Below, piece after piece: positions 34,280-43,309 of a stretch of 64,000 nucleotides of DNA. The position numbers and the translations under genes were made by a program. Each line of letters opens with the position of its first letter. Position 1 is the first letter of the stretch. The notes beneath the pieces were generated by a model, which was not told the origin of the DNA, made no database searches, and saw only the letters and a program-made list of their open reading frames with translations. This DNA is from Cytophagales bacterium (GTDB lineage: Bacteria; Bacteroidota; Bacteroidia; Cytophagales; Spirosomataceae): assembly GCA_004292855.1 (NCBI GenBank), contig RDXN01000032.1:124001-188000 (forward strand), in the 5' to 3' direction.

Positions 34280-36733
34280 ATGGCTTTTCTCTACCCACTC
34301 GTATTCGTGTGCCTATTGCCGTTAACGGCTCTGGCACAGGTAAATAACTCAGCCGCACCGGCTTCATCCCAACGTATTCGCGGCACCGTTTTCGATGCCG
34401 ATACAGACCGCCCCCTGTCTGGTGCCACCCTCTCACTCGAAGACGCTACGCAGGCTTACCCGGCTTTGTCGCAGCCCAATGGCACGTTTAATTTCGGGCG
34501 GGTGCCTGTCGGGCGGTATCAATTGATTGTGCAGTATCTGGGTTACGAGAGCCTGGTGGTGAGCGAAATTCTGCTCGAATCGGGCAAGGAGCAGGTGGTC
34601 GACGTGCGGCTTCGGCCCGGCTCCGAAACCCTCGTAGAGACCGTGGTAAAGGGCGTCCGGCCCGACAATAGCCTCGGCAGTGTGCAAACCATCTCGCCCG
34701 AACAAACTCTGCGCTTTCCGGCCACCTACCTCGACCCCGCCCGGCTCGCAACGGCCTTTGCGGGCGTAGTAAATACTAACGATCAGGCCAACAACCTTTC
34801 GGTGCGGGGCAACTCGCCCAATGGCCTGGTTTGGCGGCTCGAAGGGGCCGAAATCGTGAACCCCAATCATCTCAGCAACGCCGGGACCATCGGCGACCGC
34901 CCCATGCCATCGGGTGGGGGCGTGAACATTCTAAGTGCGCAATTGCTGGGGTCGACCCGGTTTTTGTCGGGGGCGTTCACGCCCGAATACGGCAATACGC
35001 TGGGGGGCGTGATGGACATGCGCTTCCGCGAGGGCAACAACCAACGGCACGAATTTACCGCCCAAGCGGGCCTCATTGGCCTCGATTTGGCCGCCGAGGG
35101 GCCACTAAGCCGCAAAACGGGAGCCACCTATCTGGTCAATTATCGGTACTCCTTCACAGGGTTGCTCGGCCTGATGGGTATTTCGTTTGGGGGCGAGAGC
35201 ATCCGGTTTAGCGATCTCTCGGTGAAGCTCGCCTTGCCCACGCGCCGGGGCAAACTAACCCTGTTTGGGGTGTTCGGCAAAAGCAGCAACGACTTCACCG
35301 CCAAAGCCGACTCGCTACGCGAAGAAGACAAAGACCGGTTCAGCATCCGGTTCGACTCGTGGATGGGCGCGGGTGGACTAACCTACACGCAGGCCCTGAA
35401 CAACCACTGGCAGTGGAAACTGTCGGCGGTGGGGTCGGCCAATCAGAACGTGCGGAATCAGGTGCCGGGTTTGTTGTTGGAGCAACTCGCCGGAGCGCGA
35501 TTGTTTCAGTATGACCGCAACACAAACGCCCGCGCCACCCTGCACAACCAACTCACCTACCGCCCCCGCGACGACCGGCGACTCCAACTGGGGCTGTACC
35601 TCACGCGTTGGTACGGCTCGGCGGGTTTGTGGCGGGCGGGCACCTCGCTGGGGTCGGTGCCGTGCGGGTTATCGTCGCCGTCGCAATTGCCCACGGTGGG
35701 CAGCGTACAGCAGGGTGTTTTGTGGGCGTGGCTCGTTCAACCCTACGTCAATTATCAATGGATGCCCTCCGAAAAACTCACACTGAACGTTGGTCTGCAC
35801 GGGAACCTGTTCACGCTGAACAAAAATAGCCTCTCGCTGGAGCCACGGGTTTCGGTGCGGTGGCAACCGTTGCCGCGCCACGCGTTCACGTTGGCCTACG
35901 GGCTGCACAGCCAAACGCAGCAACCGATTGTGTATCTGTCGCGCCCCCTGCCCGGCTACGGTAACCCGAACGATAACCTCAATCTGGGGTTCACGAAGGC
36001 CCATCATCTGGTGGCGGGCTACACGTTTCAGATCGACGAATCGGCATCGGTGCGGGCCGAGGCTTACTATCAACAGTTGTTCAATGTGCCGGTGGCTATC
36101 CAACAGGGAGCAACCGCCCCCAACAGGGCGTATGACAACTATTCGGTGCTGAATTTGCTGGATATCAGCGAGTTTGCTGAAGAAACTGTTGGATTAGAAA
36201 ACAAAGGTTTTGGCCGGAACAAGGGTATTGAACTGACCTTTCAGAAACTCCTGACCAAAAACTATTACCTCCTGCTAACTGGCACCCTCTACGACTCCAA
36301 ATACCGGATGCAAACAGGCGACTGGCTCGACACTCGCTTCAACGGGCGGCACGCCCTGAACCTGACGGGCGGTAAAGAGTACATTACAACCCGCAACACC
36401 CACACTCGCATTTGGAGTTTTAACGCCCGGATCAGCCACCTGGGGGGCTTCCGCGACCGTTTGGTGAATGAAGCCGGGTCACGCAATGTGTCCCGGACGG
36501 TGTATGACGCGAATGACTTCTCCGAAAAACTCCCTAACTACTTCCGCACCGACCTGCGGGTATCCTGGAAGAAAAACCGCGCCCGTTACAGCCGCACCCT
36601 CTCGCTCGACTTGCTCAACGCTACCGGAGCCAAAAACCGGGCTTACAGCTACTACGACGCTGTGCAGGGCCGAGTCGTGCATAAGAATCAACTTGGTTTA
36701 CTGCCCCTGCTCAACTACCGCTGGGAGTTTTGA
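34280..36733 (+). CDS. TonB-dependent receptor with carboxypeptidase-regulatory-like domain
   Basis: The 817-aa protein has a signal peptide ending 'LTALAQ'. A CarboxypepD_reg-like beta-sandwich (about 32-115; 'IRGTVFDADTDRPLSGATLS', 'GRYQLIVQYLGYES') follows, then a plug ('LSVRGNSPNGLVWRLEGAEI', 'FTPEYGNTLGGVMDMRF') and a barrel ending in 'LLNYRWEF'. The plug lacks the usual glycine-rich haem/siderophore wording and there is no adjacent SusD, so the substrate is unknown. It is not a standard SusC. It is convergent with the sialidase gene, 15 bp apart, and divergent from the hypothetical gene at 33552. Confidence 0.92.
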   Translation: MAFLYPLVFVCLLPLTALAQVNNSAAPASSQRIRGTVFDADTDRPLSGATLSLEDATQAYPALSQPNGTFNFGRVPVGRYQLIVQYLGYESLVVSEILLESGKEQVVDVRLRPGSETLVETVVKGVRPDNSLGSVQTISPEQTLRFPATYLDPARLATAFAGVVNTNDQANNLSVRGNSPNGLVWRLEGAEIVNPNHLSNAGTIGDRPMPSGGGVNILSAQLLGSTRFLSGAFTPEYGNTLGGVMDMRFREGNNQRHEFTAQAGLIGLDLAAEGPLSRKTGATYLVNYRYSFTGLLGLMGISFGGESIRFSDLSVKLALPTRRGKLTLFGVFGKSSNDFTAKADSLREEDKDRFSIRFDSWMGAGGLTYTQALNNHWQWKLSAVGSANQNVRNQVPGLLLEQLAGARLFQYDRNTNARATLHNQLTYRPRDDRRLQLGLYLTRWYGSAGLWRAGTSLGSVPCGLSSPSQLPTVGSVQQGVLWAWLVQPYVNYQWMPSEKLTLNVGLHGNLFTLNKNSLSLEPRVSVRWQPLPRHAFTLAYGLHSQTQQPIVYLSRPLPGYGNPNDNLNLGFTKAHHLVAGYTFQIDESASVRAEAYYQQLFNVPVAIQQGATAPNRAYDNYSVLNLLDISEFAEETVGLENKGFGRNKGIELTFQKLLTKNYYLLLTGTLYDSKYRMQTGDWLDTRFNGRHALNLTGGKEYITTRNTHTRIWSFNARISHLGGFRDRLVNEAGSRNVSRTVYDANDFSEKLPNYFRTDLRVSWKKNRARYSRTLSLDLLNATGAKNRAYSYYDAVQGRVVHKNQLGLLPLLNYRWEF

Positions 36734-36748
36734 GCAGGCGAACAGTGC

Positions 36749-37804
36749 TTACTTTTTTCCTAAGTCGATTACGGCGTGCCGGATGCGTTTGCGCTTCCAG
36801 GTGTAGGTGATGTGCAATAGCCCGTCGGCGGTTTGAATTACGGCGGGGTAGGAGAACTCGCCGGGTTCGTTTTCCAGAACAGCCAACCGTTCCCACGTTT
36901 TGCCGTCGGACGAAATTGCCACTTCGAGGGGTGTTCGAGGGCCACCCCATTTGCCCGGCGGGGGCGATACGGGGTTGTACACCAGCACATGCCGCCCATC
37001 GCGCAGGGTCACAGCGTCGGTGCCGGAGTTGGGGTTGGGTAGGTTCGTTTTTTGCAGGGCCGACCACGTCTTGCCCATATCCTCCGACCATGTTTCGGCA
37101 ACAAAACCGGTTCGCTGACTCCGGCATAGAGCCTGCAAACGGCCACCAGCATGAAACAAAACGCTTGGTTGAATGGCCCCATCCTGCACACCGTCGTTGA
37201 TGGCGGGTGTCCGTTGCCAGGTTCGGCCCGCGTCGGCGGTTTGCTCAAAATGCACGCGCCAATTGTTGTCTTCCGAACTGCTGGGGCATAACAACACAGC
37301 CGCCCCGCCCGACTTCTCGGCTGGCAACAGCACCGGCTTATTTTTGATCGGCCCCGCAATACCATCGGGCAGGCGTTCGGCAACAGACCACGTTTTGCCC
37401 CCGTCAGACGAGCGTTTCAGCATGCCCCACCAGGTAGACGGGCTTGGACCAACTTTATAGAACAAGAGCAAATCGCCCTGCGGCATCTGAAACAAAACCG
37501 GATTCCAGCAGGGGAGCCGCTTGCCATCGGCTTGCACGCCCGTGGCGACTTCGGTAGGAGTAGTCCAACCCCCAGCAGTCCGGTGACTGAACCAGATACC
37601 CACGTCGGGGTGCTTCTCTCTGGTTCCGCCAAACCAGGCCGCCACCAGTCCGGCAGACGTCTCAGCAAGAGTCGAGGCATGACATTCGGGGAACGGGGCC
37701 TGCTCGTAAATCCACTCGTGGCGAAGGGTAGGAGCGGGCATCTGGGCCAATACACAATGGCTCGACAGCAACAGGATTGCGATAATGAAGGTACTGTAGC
37801 GCAT
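36749..37804 (-). CDS. exported sialidase/neuraminidase-family (BNR) protein
   Basis: ATG at 37804 is used because the upstream extension starts with TTG and the signal peptide ('RYSTFIIAILLLSSHCVLAQ') begins here. The 351-aa product is a six-bladed propeller with Asp-box (BNR) motifs 'SSDGGKTW', 'TADAGRTW', 'SEDMGKTW' and 'SSDGKTWE'. It opens with 'FPECHASTLAETSAGLVAAW' and 'WFGGTREKHPDVGIWFS', typical of the BNR_2 group. That group includes true sialidases and other glycosidases, so sialic acid as the substrate is not certain. It diverges from the DUF2059 gene over a 76-bp gap. Confidence 0.87.
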   Translation of the reverse strand: MRYSTFIIAILLLSSHCVLAQMPAPTLRHEWIYEQAPFPECHASTLAETSAGLVAAWFGGTREKHPDVGIWFSHRTAGGWTTPTEVATGVQADGKRLPCWNPVLFQMPQGDLLLFYKVGPSPSTWWGMLKRSSDGGKTWSVAERLPDGIAGPIKNKPVLLPAEKSGGAAVLLCPSSSEDNNWRVHFEQTADAGRTWQRTPAINDGVQDGAIQPSVLFHAGGRLQALCRSQRTGFVAETWSEDMGKTWSALQKTNLPNPNSGTDAVTLRDGRHVLVYNPVSPPPGKWGGPRTPLEVAISSDGKTWERLAVLENEPGEFSYPAVIQTADGLLHITYTWKRKRIRHAVIDLGKK

Positions 37805-37880
37805 GAAGATAGACGATAGTATATGCAAATTAATGCTACGAATAAATTAGCTGTGTGGATCAATTGTGTATCTTTAAAGC

Positions 37881-38357
37881 ATGAAACATCCTCGCAACTA
37901 CCTGTTTATCGCGCTCTGTCTGTGCTCGTTTTTGAGCGCGTATGCACAAACGCCCACCGCCCAACCACCTACCGAAGCACAGGTTCGTGAGTACCTAAAC
38001 CTTATGCGGGTGACCGAAACAATGAAGGTTTCGTTCGATCAAATGATGACTATGATGAGAAGGAACCCGGCTTACAAAGCTCTACCAGACGATTTCTGGG
38101 ATACCATGCGCAAAAAACTGGATGCCGAAGAGATGGATAAACTTATTGGGCAAATCGTTCCTATTTACCAAAAGCACTACACCGGCGATGATCTGGAAGC
38201 GGCCATTGCGTTTTACCGCTCACCTGCCGGGCAACGCCTAACGGCTAAGCAGCCGATTATTACAAAAGAATCGCAGGAAGCGGGTTACGCGTGGGGTCGA
38301 GAGCTTGGAGCCAGAGTTGCGCGGGAAGTCGAGTTGGCTCCTAAAAAAGAGAAATAA
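37881..38357 (+). CDS. exported DUF2059 domain-containing protein
   Basis: The 158-aa protein has a signal peptide ending 'SAYAQT', then a helical DUF2059 domain with 'VREYLNLMRVTETMKVSFDQ' and the conserved end 'IAFYRSPAGQRLTAKQPIIT'. DUF2059 proteins are small periplasmic proteins of unknown function. A GC-rich hairpin follows immediately, before the convergent namZ gene. Confidence 0.88.
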   Translation: MKHPRNYLFIALCLCSFLSAYAQTPTAQPPTEAQVREYLNLMRVTETMKVSFDQMMTMMRRNPAYKALPDDFWDTMRKKLDAEEMDKLIGQIVPIYQKHYTGDDLEAAIAFYRSPAGQRLTAKQPIITKESQEAGYAWGRELGARVAREVELAPKKEK

Positions 38358-38359
38358 AG

Positions 38360-38386
38360 AGAGGCCGGGCAAAAAAACCGGCCTCT
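38360..38386. terminator. hairpin between DUF2059 and namZ genes
   Basis: Nine-bp arms AGAGGCCGG and CCGGCCTCT with a 9-nt A-rich loop lie between convergent stops. No T-run follows on the plus strand, so it may serve both genes weakly. Confidence 0.7.
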
Positions 38387-38392
38387 GATGTT

Positions 38393-39640
38393 CTACGGAT
38401 ACAGCAAATACTTCTTCCGCATTTTCTTGTAGTTCGACAAACCCGGTTCCCAACTCTTACGAATCTCGGCTTCCGAAATACCCGCAATCATCTGTTTGCG
38501 GAGGTTTTCAGTGCCCGCTAACTTGTCGAAGTTACCAATTTCCTTATGTTGACTGCTGTCGAAGAAGCGGGCTTTGTCGGGGTAAGCTTTATACATCTCA
38601 AGAAGCCAGCCGAGGTTAAGCTGCTTCGATTTGCGGAGTTTCGCTGCATCGTATTGCCGCAGGTCGAGGCCGTAGCAATCCTGATCTTCGTGCAATGGGT
38701 TCACCTTCATACCCGGAATATCGACCGGCTTGAATGAGAACGAGTATTGCCCCTTGAGTGCGGGGGCACCCAATACCGCAAACGGCATTCGGGTGCCGCG
38801 CCCCTGACTGACCACTGTCCCCTCGAACGGGCAAATGCTCGGATACAGCAAAATAGCCTCCTGACTGTTCAGGTTGGGCGATGGCCAAACGGGCAGCGTG
38901 TAGGGCATGTCGTGGTTATAGTTGCCGACCTTCACAATCCGCAGTTTGCATTTCATTTTGTTCGGCAACCAGCCTTCACCGTTAATCATTTGGGCAAATT
39001 CGCCGAGCGTCATGCCGTGGGTAATCGGAATCCGGTGCATGCCAATGCCCGAATGCAAATGGTCTTCCAGCATTGGCCCGTCGACCACGTAGCCGTTGGG
39101 GTTGGGGCGGTCCAGAATCATCAACTCTTTCTTGTTTTCGGCACAGGCTTCCATCACGTGATCGAGCGTGTTGATATAGGTGTAAAACCGGCAACCCACG
39201 TCCTGAATATCAAATACGACCACGTCGAGGTCGGCAAGTTGCGCGGGCGAAGGTTTCCTGTTCTTGCCGTAGAGCGAGACAATAGGAATCCCCGTTTTGG
39301 CGTCGACCTCGTCGTTGACCTTCTCACCATTGCTGGCATTTCCCCGAAAGCCATGCTCCGGCCCAAAGACCCGCACGATGTTGATACCCAGACTTTTCAG
39401 GCTATCCACACTCGATTTATTGCCAATAATCGACGTAGGATTCACGACCATACCCACGCGCTTACCTTTCAGATACGGCACATAACGGTTGATTTGGTTA
39501 GCCCCGGTTAGGGGTACGCTCGCCCAATCAGAAGGGTGTTTGGGGGGAGCGGGGGGCAGCATACTGACGAGCAACATACTGAGTAGCAAAACGCCTAGAA
39601 TGCTAGGTATAAAGTAGGATTTAGCGGGTTGATTGTTCAT
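38393..39640 (-). CDS. namZ: exo-beta-N-acetylmuramidase NamZ (DUF1343)
   Basis: ATG at 39640 is preferred over the 27-codon upstream extension because it precedes an export signal ('YFIPSILGVLLLSMLLVSML'). The 415-aa product shows DUF1343/NamZ blocks: 'GKRVGMVVNPTSI', 'VRVFGPEHGFRGNASNGEKV' containing the catalytic Glu candidate, 'VVVFDIQDVGCRFYTYI', 'MILDRPNPNGYVVDGP' and 'TLPVWPSPNL'. NamZ removes N-acetylmuramic acid from the non-reducing ends of peptidoglycan fragments in the periplasm or at the membrane. With NagB it suggests cell-wall sugar recovery. Its neighbours are otherwise unrelated. Confidence 0.92.
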   Translation of the reverse strand: MNNQPAKSYFIPSILGVLLLSMLLVSMLPPAPPKHPSDWASVPLTGANQINRYVPYLKGKRVGMVVNPTSIIGNKSSVDSLKSLGINIVRVFGPEHGFRGNASNGEKVNDEVDAKTGIPIVSLYGKNRKPSPAQLADLDVVVFDIQDVGCRFYTYINTLDHVMEACAENKKELMILDRPNPNGYVVDGPMLEDHLHSGIGMHRIPITHGMTLGEFAQMINGEGWLPNKMKCKLRIVKVGNYNHDMPYTLPVWPSPNLNSQEAILLYPSICPFEGTVVSQGRGTRMPFAVLGAPALKGQYSFSFKPVDIPGMKVNPLHEDQDCYGLDLRQYDAAKLRKSKQLNLGWLLEMYKAYPDKARFFDSSQHKEIGNFDKLAGTENLRKQMIAGISEAEIRKSWEPGLSNYKKMRKKYLLYP

Positions 39641-39688
39641 GTCTGCTAAGAAACCTTGTTTGGATCTGACAATTGGCAAATGTAGGGA

Positions 39689-39720
39689 TAGAACCCCGGA
39701 GGGGTGATATGTCAATAGCA
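39689..39720. repeat. single REP-like unit
   Basis: AACCCCGGAGGGGTGATATG followed by TCAATAGCA matches the outer units of the elements at 29342 and 53749. It lies in the 294-bp gap between namZ and the lipoprotein gene. The rest of the gap (39721-39934) is AT-rich and must hold promoters for both genes; I see no other feature there. Confidence 0.65.
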
Positions 39721-39934
39721 CGAAAAATAATGAATGGGGCTTTTACTGGACGTAGAATTGTATCTGTTTTTAATTTTTAAGTCACATTTATTCGTTCGTT
39801 GATAGATAGACACTTAATCAGATCATCTGGATTGGAAAGGCCAACAGACCGTTTAATCAAAGCATCCATAACTTTGTTCGCGCTTGTGTAGCCGTCGCGA
39901 CTAAGGATTCAGAACTTTCAATCTGACCAAAGTC

Positions 39935-40519
39935 ATGAACACAACGAAAACAATTTGCGGACTGTTGCTGCTGGGAGCCGCCAGCCTGAGTGGGTGTAAA
40001 AAGGCCGACGATGCCAAACCCGCCGAGAACACATTGACCAATTTCATGAGCACCGAAGCCACCGTAGTATCGGGCGTTCGCACGTCAGGCCCCTGGGAGT
40101 TGGGTGTGGTATTCAGCTCGTCGGCAGCGGGTAAAATCACGCAGGTGGGTAGCAAAATGCCCGAACCCGGCAACTACCGGGTCATCATCTGGGATTTTGA
40201 CACGAAGCAGGTGTTACGCCAAAAGTCTATTGAGCAAACGGCCCCCGACAAACTGACGATGGACGAGGTGGAATCGTTGGCTTTAACGCCCAACAAGAAG
40301 TACGTCATCAGCATCAACAGCCAGTCGGCGGGGACCAACAAAAAGTATGGGTATGCCTACAAAACCGGCGGGGGCGAGTTTATGCCCTTCACCAAAGGCA
40401 GCATTCTGGTTTATAACGCCTGCTACAAAAACATCGCTACGGCGGGCTTCCCCGATGCCACTGTTAACGTGAAATCAGAGTTTTACGGCTACCCTGAGTT
40501 CACGTTTATTGCGGATTAA
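39935..40519 (+). CDS. lipoprotein with DUF4082-like domain
   Basis: The 194-aa protein has a lipobox 'AASLSGCKK' with Cys at residue 21. A beta-sandwich follows with 'WELGVVFSSSAAGKITQVGS' and 'PGNYRVIIWDFDTKQVL', which resembles DUF4082 modules of Bacteroidota surface proteins. It probably sits in the outer membrane or periplasm. No enzymatic motif is seen. Its end overlaps the end of the convergent creatininase gene by 4 bp. Confidence 0.82.
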   Translation: MNTTKTICGLLLLGAASLSGCKKADDAKPAENTLTNFMSTEATVVSGVRTSGPWELGVVFSSSAAGKITQVGSKMPEPGNYRVIIWDFDTKQVLRQKSIEQTAPDKLTMDEVESLALTPNKKYVISINSQSAGTNKKYGYAYKTGGGEFMPFTKGSILVYNACYKNIATAGFPDATVNVKSEFYGYPEFTFIAD

Positions 40520-41277
40520 TCGTACAAATCCTTTACATCAGCCTTGGCTAAATCAACCAGCAACGTGCTGACTTTCTGGGTGATGTCGCGGAAAAAGCGT
40601 TCGCCTTTTTCGGGGGTCGACTCGTAGGGGTTGCCCGAACCCGTGTCGGCAGTCACGTTCGACCATTGGCGTTCGGCCCAGGCCCAGCCCTCGTTAATCC
40701 CCGCGATTTTCCAGGGCCGGGTTGCACCGTCGCCCGCTTCCGAAAGAGGCCGCACGAGGTCGGGTCGGAGGTGTTGCATGATACTTGTTTCGAGTTCGTC
40801 GGCGTGGTCACCTTTGTGGGTGAAGTAGTCGGTTCGGTTCAGCACGTTGAACCAGAAACACAGGCTGATAAACATGTCGGGGTAGCGCAGGCCCAACTCG
40901 CGGATGATGGGTTTGAAATCGTTGCCCCCGTGACTGTTGAAAATGAGCAACTTACGGATGCCCTGCCGGTTCAGAACCTCGACAATGTCATTGAGAATGA
41001 GCAGTTGGGTACTGGGGTAAATATTCAGGTCGAGCAGGATGTCGTGTTGCCCCGTGTTCACGCCAAACGGCACCGTGGGCAGCACCATCACGCGGGCACC
41101 TTGCTCCCAGGCAAGTCGGGCGGCTTCGGCGGCAATGTGGTCGGCCTCGTACACGTCGGTTCCGTAGGGGAGGTGGTAGTTATGGGCTTCGGTGGCTCCC
41201 CACGGCAAAATGGCGAGTTCAATGGGGTATTCCTGAATGGTTCGGTAGTTGGTTTCGGCCAGAATGTAGGGGCGCAT
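40516..41277 (-). CDS. creatininase family protein
   Basis: The 253-aa soluble protein carries the creatininase metal site: 'GATEAHNYHLPYGTD' (Glu, His, Asp), 'FNSHGGN' and 'GDHADELETS'. Family members hydrolyse cyclic or linear amides such as creatinine, or modify precursors of mycofactocin or riboflavin-type molecules. No creatine-pathway or mycofactocin genes are nearby, so the substrate is open. It is divergent from the sterol-desaturase-like gene over about 40 bp. Confidence 0.9.
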   Translation of the reverse strand: MRPYILAETNYRTIQEYPIELAILPWGATEAHNYHLPYGTDVYEADHIAAEAARLAWEQGARVMVLPTVPFGVNTGQHDILLDLNIYPSTQLLILNDIVEVLNRQGIRKLLIFNSHGGNDFKPIIRELGLRYPDMFISLCFWFNVLNRTDYFTHKGDHADELETSIMQHLRPDLVRPLSEAGDGATRPWKIAGINEGWAWAERQWSNVTADTGSGNPYESTPEKGERFFRDITQKVSTLLVDLAKADVKDLYD

Positions 41278-41317
41278 ATGGTTTTTGGCTAAATTCGCTA
41301 AAAATTATAACGATTGC

Positions 41318-42601
41318 ATGAACTTGTTTCTCGATAGTTTCCCATCCATCCTGCTGGCTGCCCCCGCCGAAACCAACATTTATGCCCTCATCACGCCCTT
41401 TGCGCTGGGGTTTATGCTGCTCGAAATCGGCTTGAACGCCTACTACAAACGTGGCCTGATTACGTTTCAGGAAGCCATTGCCAACTTCGGCACGGCCCTC
41501 GGCAATCAGACCATGAACGTGCTGGTGGCGGCCGGGGTCTACGTGGTTTATGGCTACCTGTGGGACAACTACCGGCTTATCGACTCTATTGAAATGAACG
41601 TCCTGAACTACTTTCTACTGTTTTTGGGCGTCGATTTTATCTTTTACTGGGTGCATCGCTGGGGCCATCACATCAACATCATGTGGGCGGCTCACTCGCC
41701 CCATCACTCGGCCGAGGAAATGAATTTCTTTGTGGCCCTGCGGGCAAGCGTCACGCAGCGGCTGTTCAGCTTCTTTTTCTTCTGGCCGCTTACCATCATT
41801 GGTTTCCCGCCTGCGGCCATTTACGCCATCACGGGGGTCCATCTGTTTCAGGCGTTTTTGCACCATACCGAACTTGTGGGCAAGCTCTGGCGGCCTATTG
41901 AGGCCATTTTCACAACGCCCTCGCACCACCGCGTGCATCACGGCGTGAACTTTCGCTATCTCGACAAAAACTTTGGCGAGTTCCTGATTATCTGGGACCG
42001 GTTGTTTGGCACCTTTGCCGAGGAACACGAAAAGGTGGTGTATGGCATGTATAACCACCCGAAATCGTGGAATCCCATCACGATCAATTTCCATTACTAC
42101 CGGGTTTTGTGGCGCGACGCCGTGGCGGCTCCGAACTGGTTCGACAAGGTGCGGATTTGGTTTATGCCCCTGGGCTGGCGACCCGCAGGCCTGCCCGAAA
42201 AGCCCGCAATGATCGAAATTACGCCCCAGAATCAGGTTCGTTACCAAACCGACATGTTTGCGGGCGGCAAACTTTACCTCGTCGTCGGGGCCATTTGGGG
42301 CATCCTGCTCATGATGATGGTGATTCGGGGAAACTCGCCCTGGTCCGTAACGGAACGGTGGATGGGGGCCGTGTTGCTGTGGTATCAGATTATCAACTGG
42401 TCGGGCATTTTGTCGTCGGCGCGGTGGCTGTTCCGGGCCGAGGCAATCCGGGTGCTGCTTACGGTGGCGGCTTTCATCGGGTTCAGCCCATTGGAGCCGT
42501 TCTATATTGGGGTGCTGGCAGTTGTAGGGGTGTTCTCGCTCGTTTGGTGCTGGCGGTATTTTCGGGTGGGGAGTGAGTTGCTGGCGTCGGAAGTTGTGTA
42601 A
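41318..42601 (+). CDS. sterol desaturase / fatty acid hydroxylase superfamily membrane protein
   Basis: ATG at 41318 is preferred; the 11-codon extension starts with TTG. The 427-aa integral membrane protein has several hydrophobic segments and the eight-His di-iron cluster set 'HRWGHH', 'HSPHHSAEE', 'HHTELVG' and 'SHHRVHHGVN'. It is expected to hydroxylate or desaturate a lipid, hopanoid or carotenoid with O2 in the inner membrane. The C-terminal third (about 320-427) has extra membrane helices beyond the catalytic domain, as in other Cytophagales homologues. The substrate is unknown. Confidence 0.9.
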   Translation: MNLFLDSFPSILLAAPAETNIYALITPFALGFMLLEIGLNAYYKRGLITFQEAIANFGTALGNQTMNVLVAAGVYVVYGYLWDNYRLIDSIEMNVLNYFLLFLGVDFIFYWVHRWGHHINIMWAAHSPHHSAEEMNFFVALRASVTQRLFSFFFFWPLTIIGFPPAAIYAITGVHLFQAFLHHTELVGKLWRPIEAIFTTPSHHRVHHGVNFRYLDKNFGEFLIIWDRLFGTFAEEHEKVVYGMYNHPKSWNPITINFHYYRVLWRDAVAAPNWFDKVRIWFMPLGWRPAGLPEKPAMIEITPQNQVRYQTDMFAGGKLYLVVGAIWGILLMMMVIRGNSPWSVTERWMGAVLLWYQIINWSGILSSARWLFRAEAIRVLLTVAAFIGFSPLEPFYIGVLAVVGVFSLVWCWRYFRVGSELLASEVV

Positions 42602-42644
42602 ATACGAGTCGTATGGAGTAAATTTGGTCAAATCTTTCTCAACG

Positions 42645-43253
42645 ATGGCGTATTCCGATTTTACACTTCTTGAACTGAAAGAAAAGTTTGGCCTCAACGA
42701 TATCGTTGCCGAACTCTTCCCTGAACTACCCGAAGTTGAGCCGGGTCCATTGCTCACAGCCCAGTTGGAGCGGGCTATGAAAGTGCCTTTGCGTAACGAA
42801 AAAGCCAAATCCGAATTAATTGTAAGTCCGATTTTGCTCGAACTTGTCCATCGCAACAACGACTTCTTTACCTTTTATTCCGGCGAGAATCTGCCCGCTG
42901 ACCGCTCGAAGGGACTTGTAGGAGAATGTGACTTTTTTATTAGTCGATACACGGGCAGTTTCGCCATGAATATGCCGGTGCTAGCCATTATCGAAGCAAA
43001 ACGGGATAACCTGGAATCGGGTGTCGATCAGTGTGCGGCTCAGTTGTACGGAGCATCGCTGGTGAATGAAAATTTAGGCCACCCCGTTCCTATTTATTAC
43101 GGATGTGTCACGAACGCCCGTGAATGGCTTTTTATGAAGTTAGAGCATCACCAATACACCATCGACACGCGTCGGTACACCCTCGACCGTTTACCTCAAC
43201 TGCTTGGTATTTTCGAGCATATCCTAAATTTCTACAGAGGGGCTATCAAATGA
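42645..43253 (+). CDS. PD-(D/E)XK nuclease-like protein of unknown function
   Basis: ATG at 42645 begins the conserved-looking part; an extension from 42573 would overlap the upstream gene. The 202-aa soluble protein contains a PD-(D/E)XK-like core: 'KSELIVSPILLELVHRNNDF', then 'GLVGECDFFISR' with a candidate Asp and 'VLAIIEAKRDNLESGVDQCA' with Glu-x-Lys. 'AQLYGASLVNE' and 'YGCVTNAREWLFMKLE' follow. The pattern resembles the N-terminal nuclease domain of type I restriction HsdR subunits and stand-alone relatives. No methylase or helicase is adjacent, so this is probably an orphan. Its activity is inferred from the fold only. Confidence 0.72.
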   Translation: MAYSDFTLLELKEKFGLNDIVAELFPELPEVEPGPLLTAQLERAMKVPLRNEKAKSELIVSPILLELVHRNNDFFTFYSGENLPADRSKGLVGECDFFISRYTGSFAMNMPVLAIIEAKRDNLESGVDQCAAQLYGASLVNENLGHPVPIYYGCVTNAREWLFMKLEHHQYTIDTRRYTLDRLPQLLGIFEHILNFYRGAIK

Positions 43254-43309
43254 ATGGGGTTCGTGTCGCCGGGTAGGGTATAGCCTGCCCCAAACCCTCT
43301 TTTCGGAGT

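Noticed and set aside
41615-42859. 414-codon minus-strand frame opposite the sterol-desaturase-like gene
   Set aside because: Runs across two well-supported genes and is rich in His/Pro shadow codons; not a gene.
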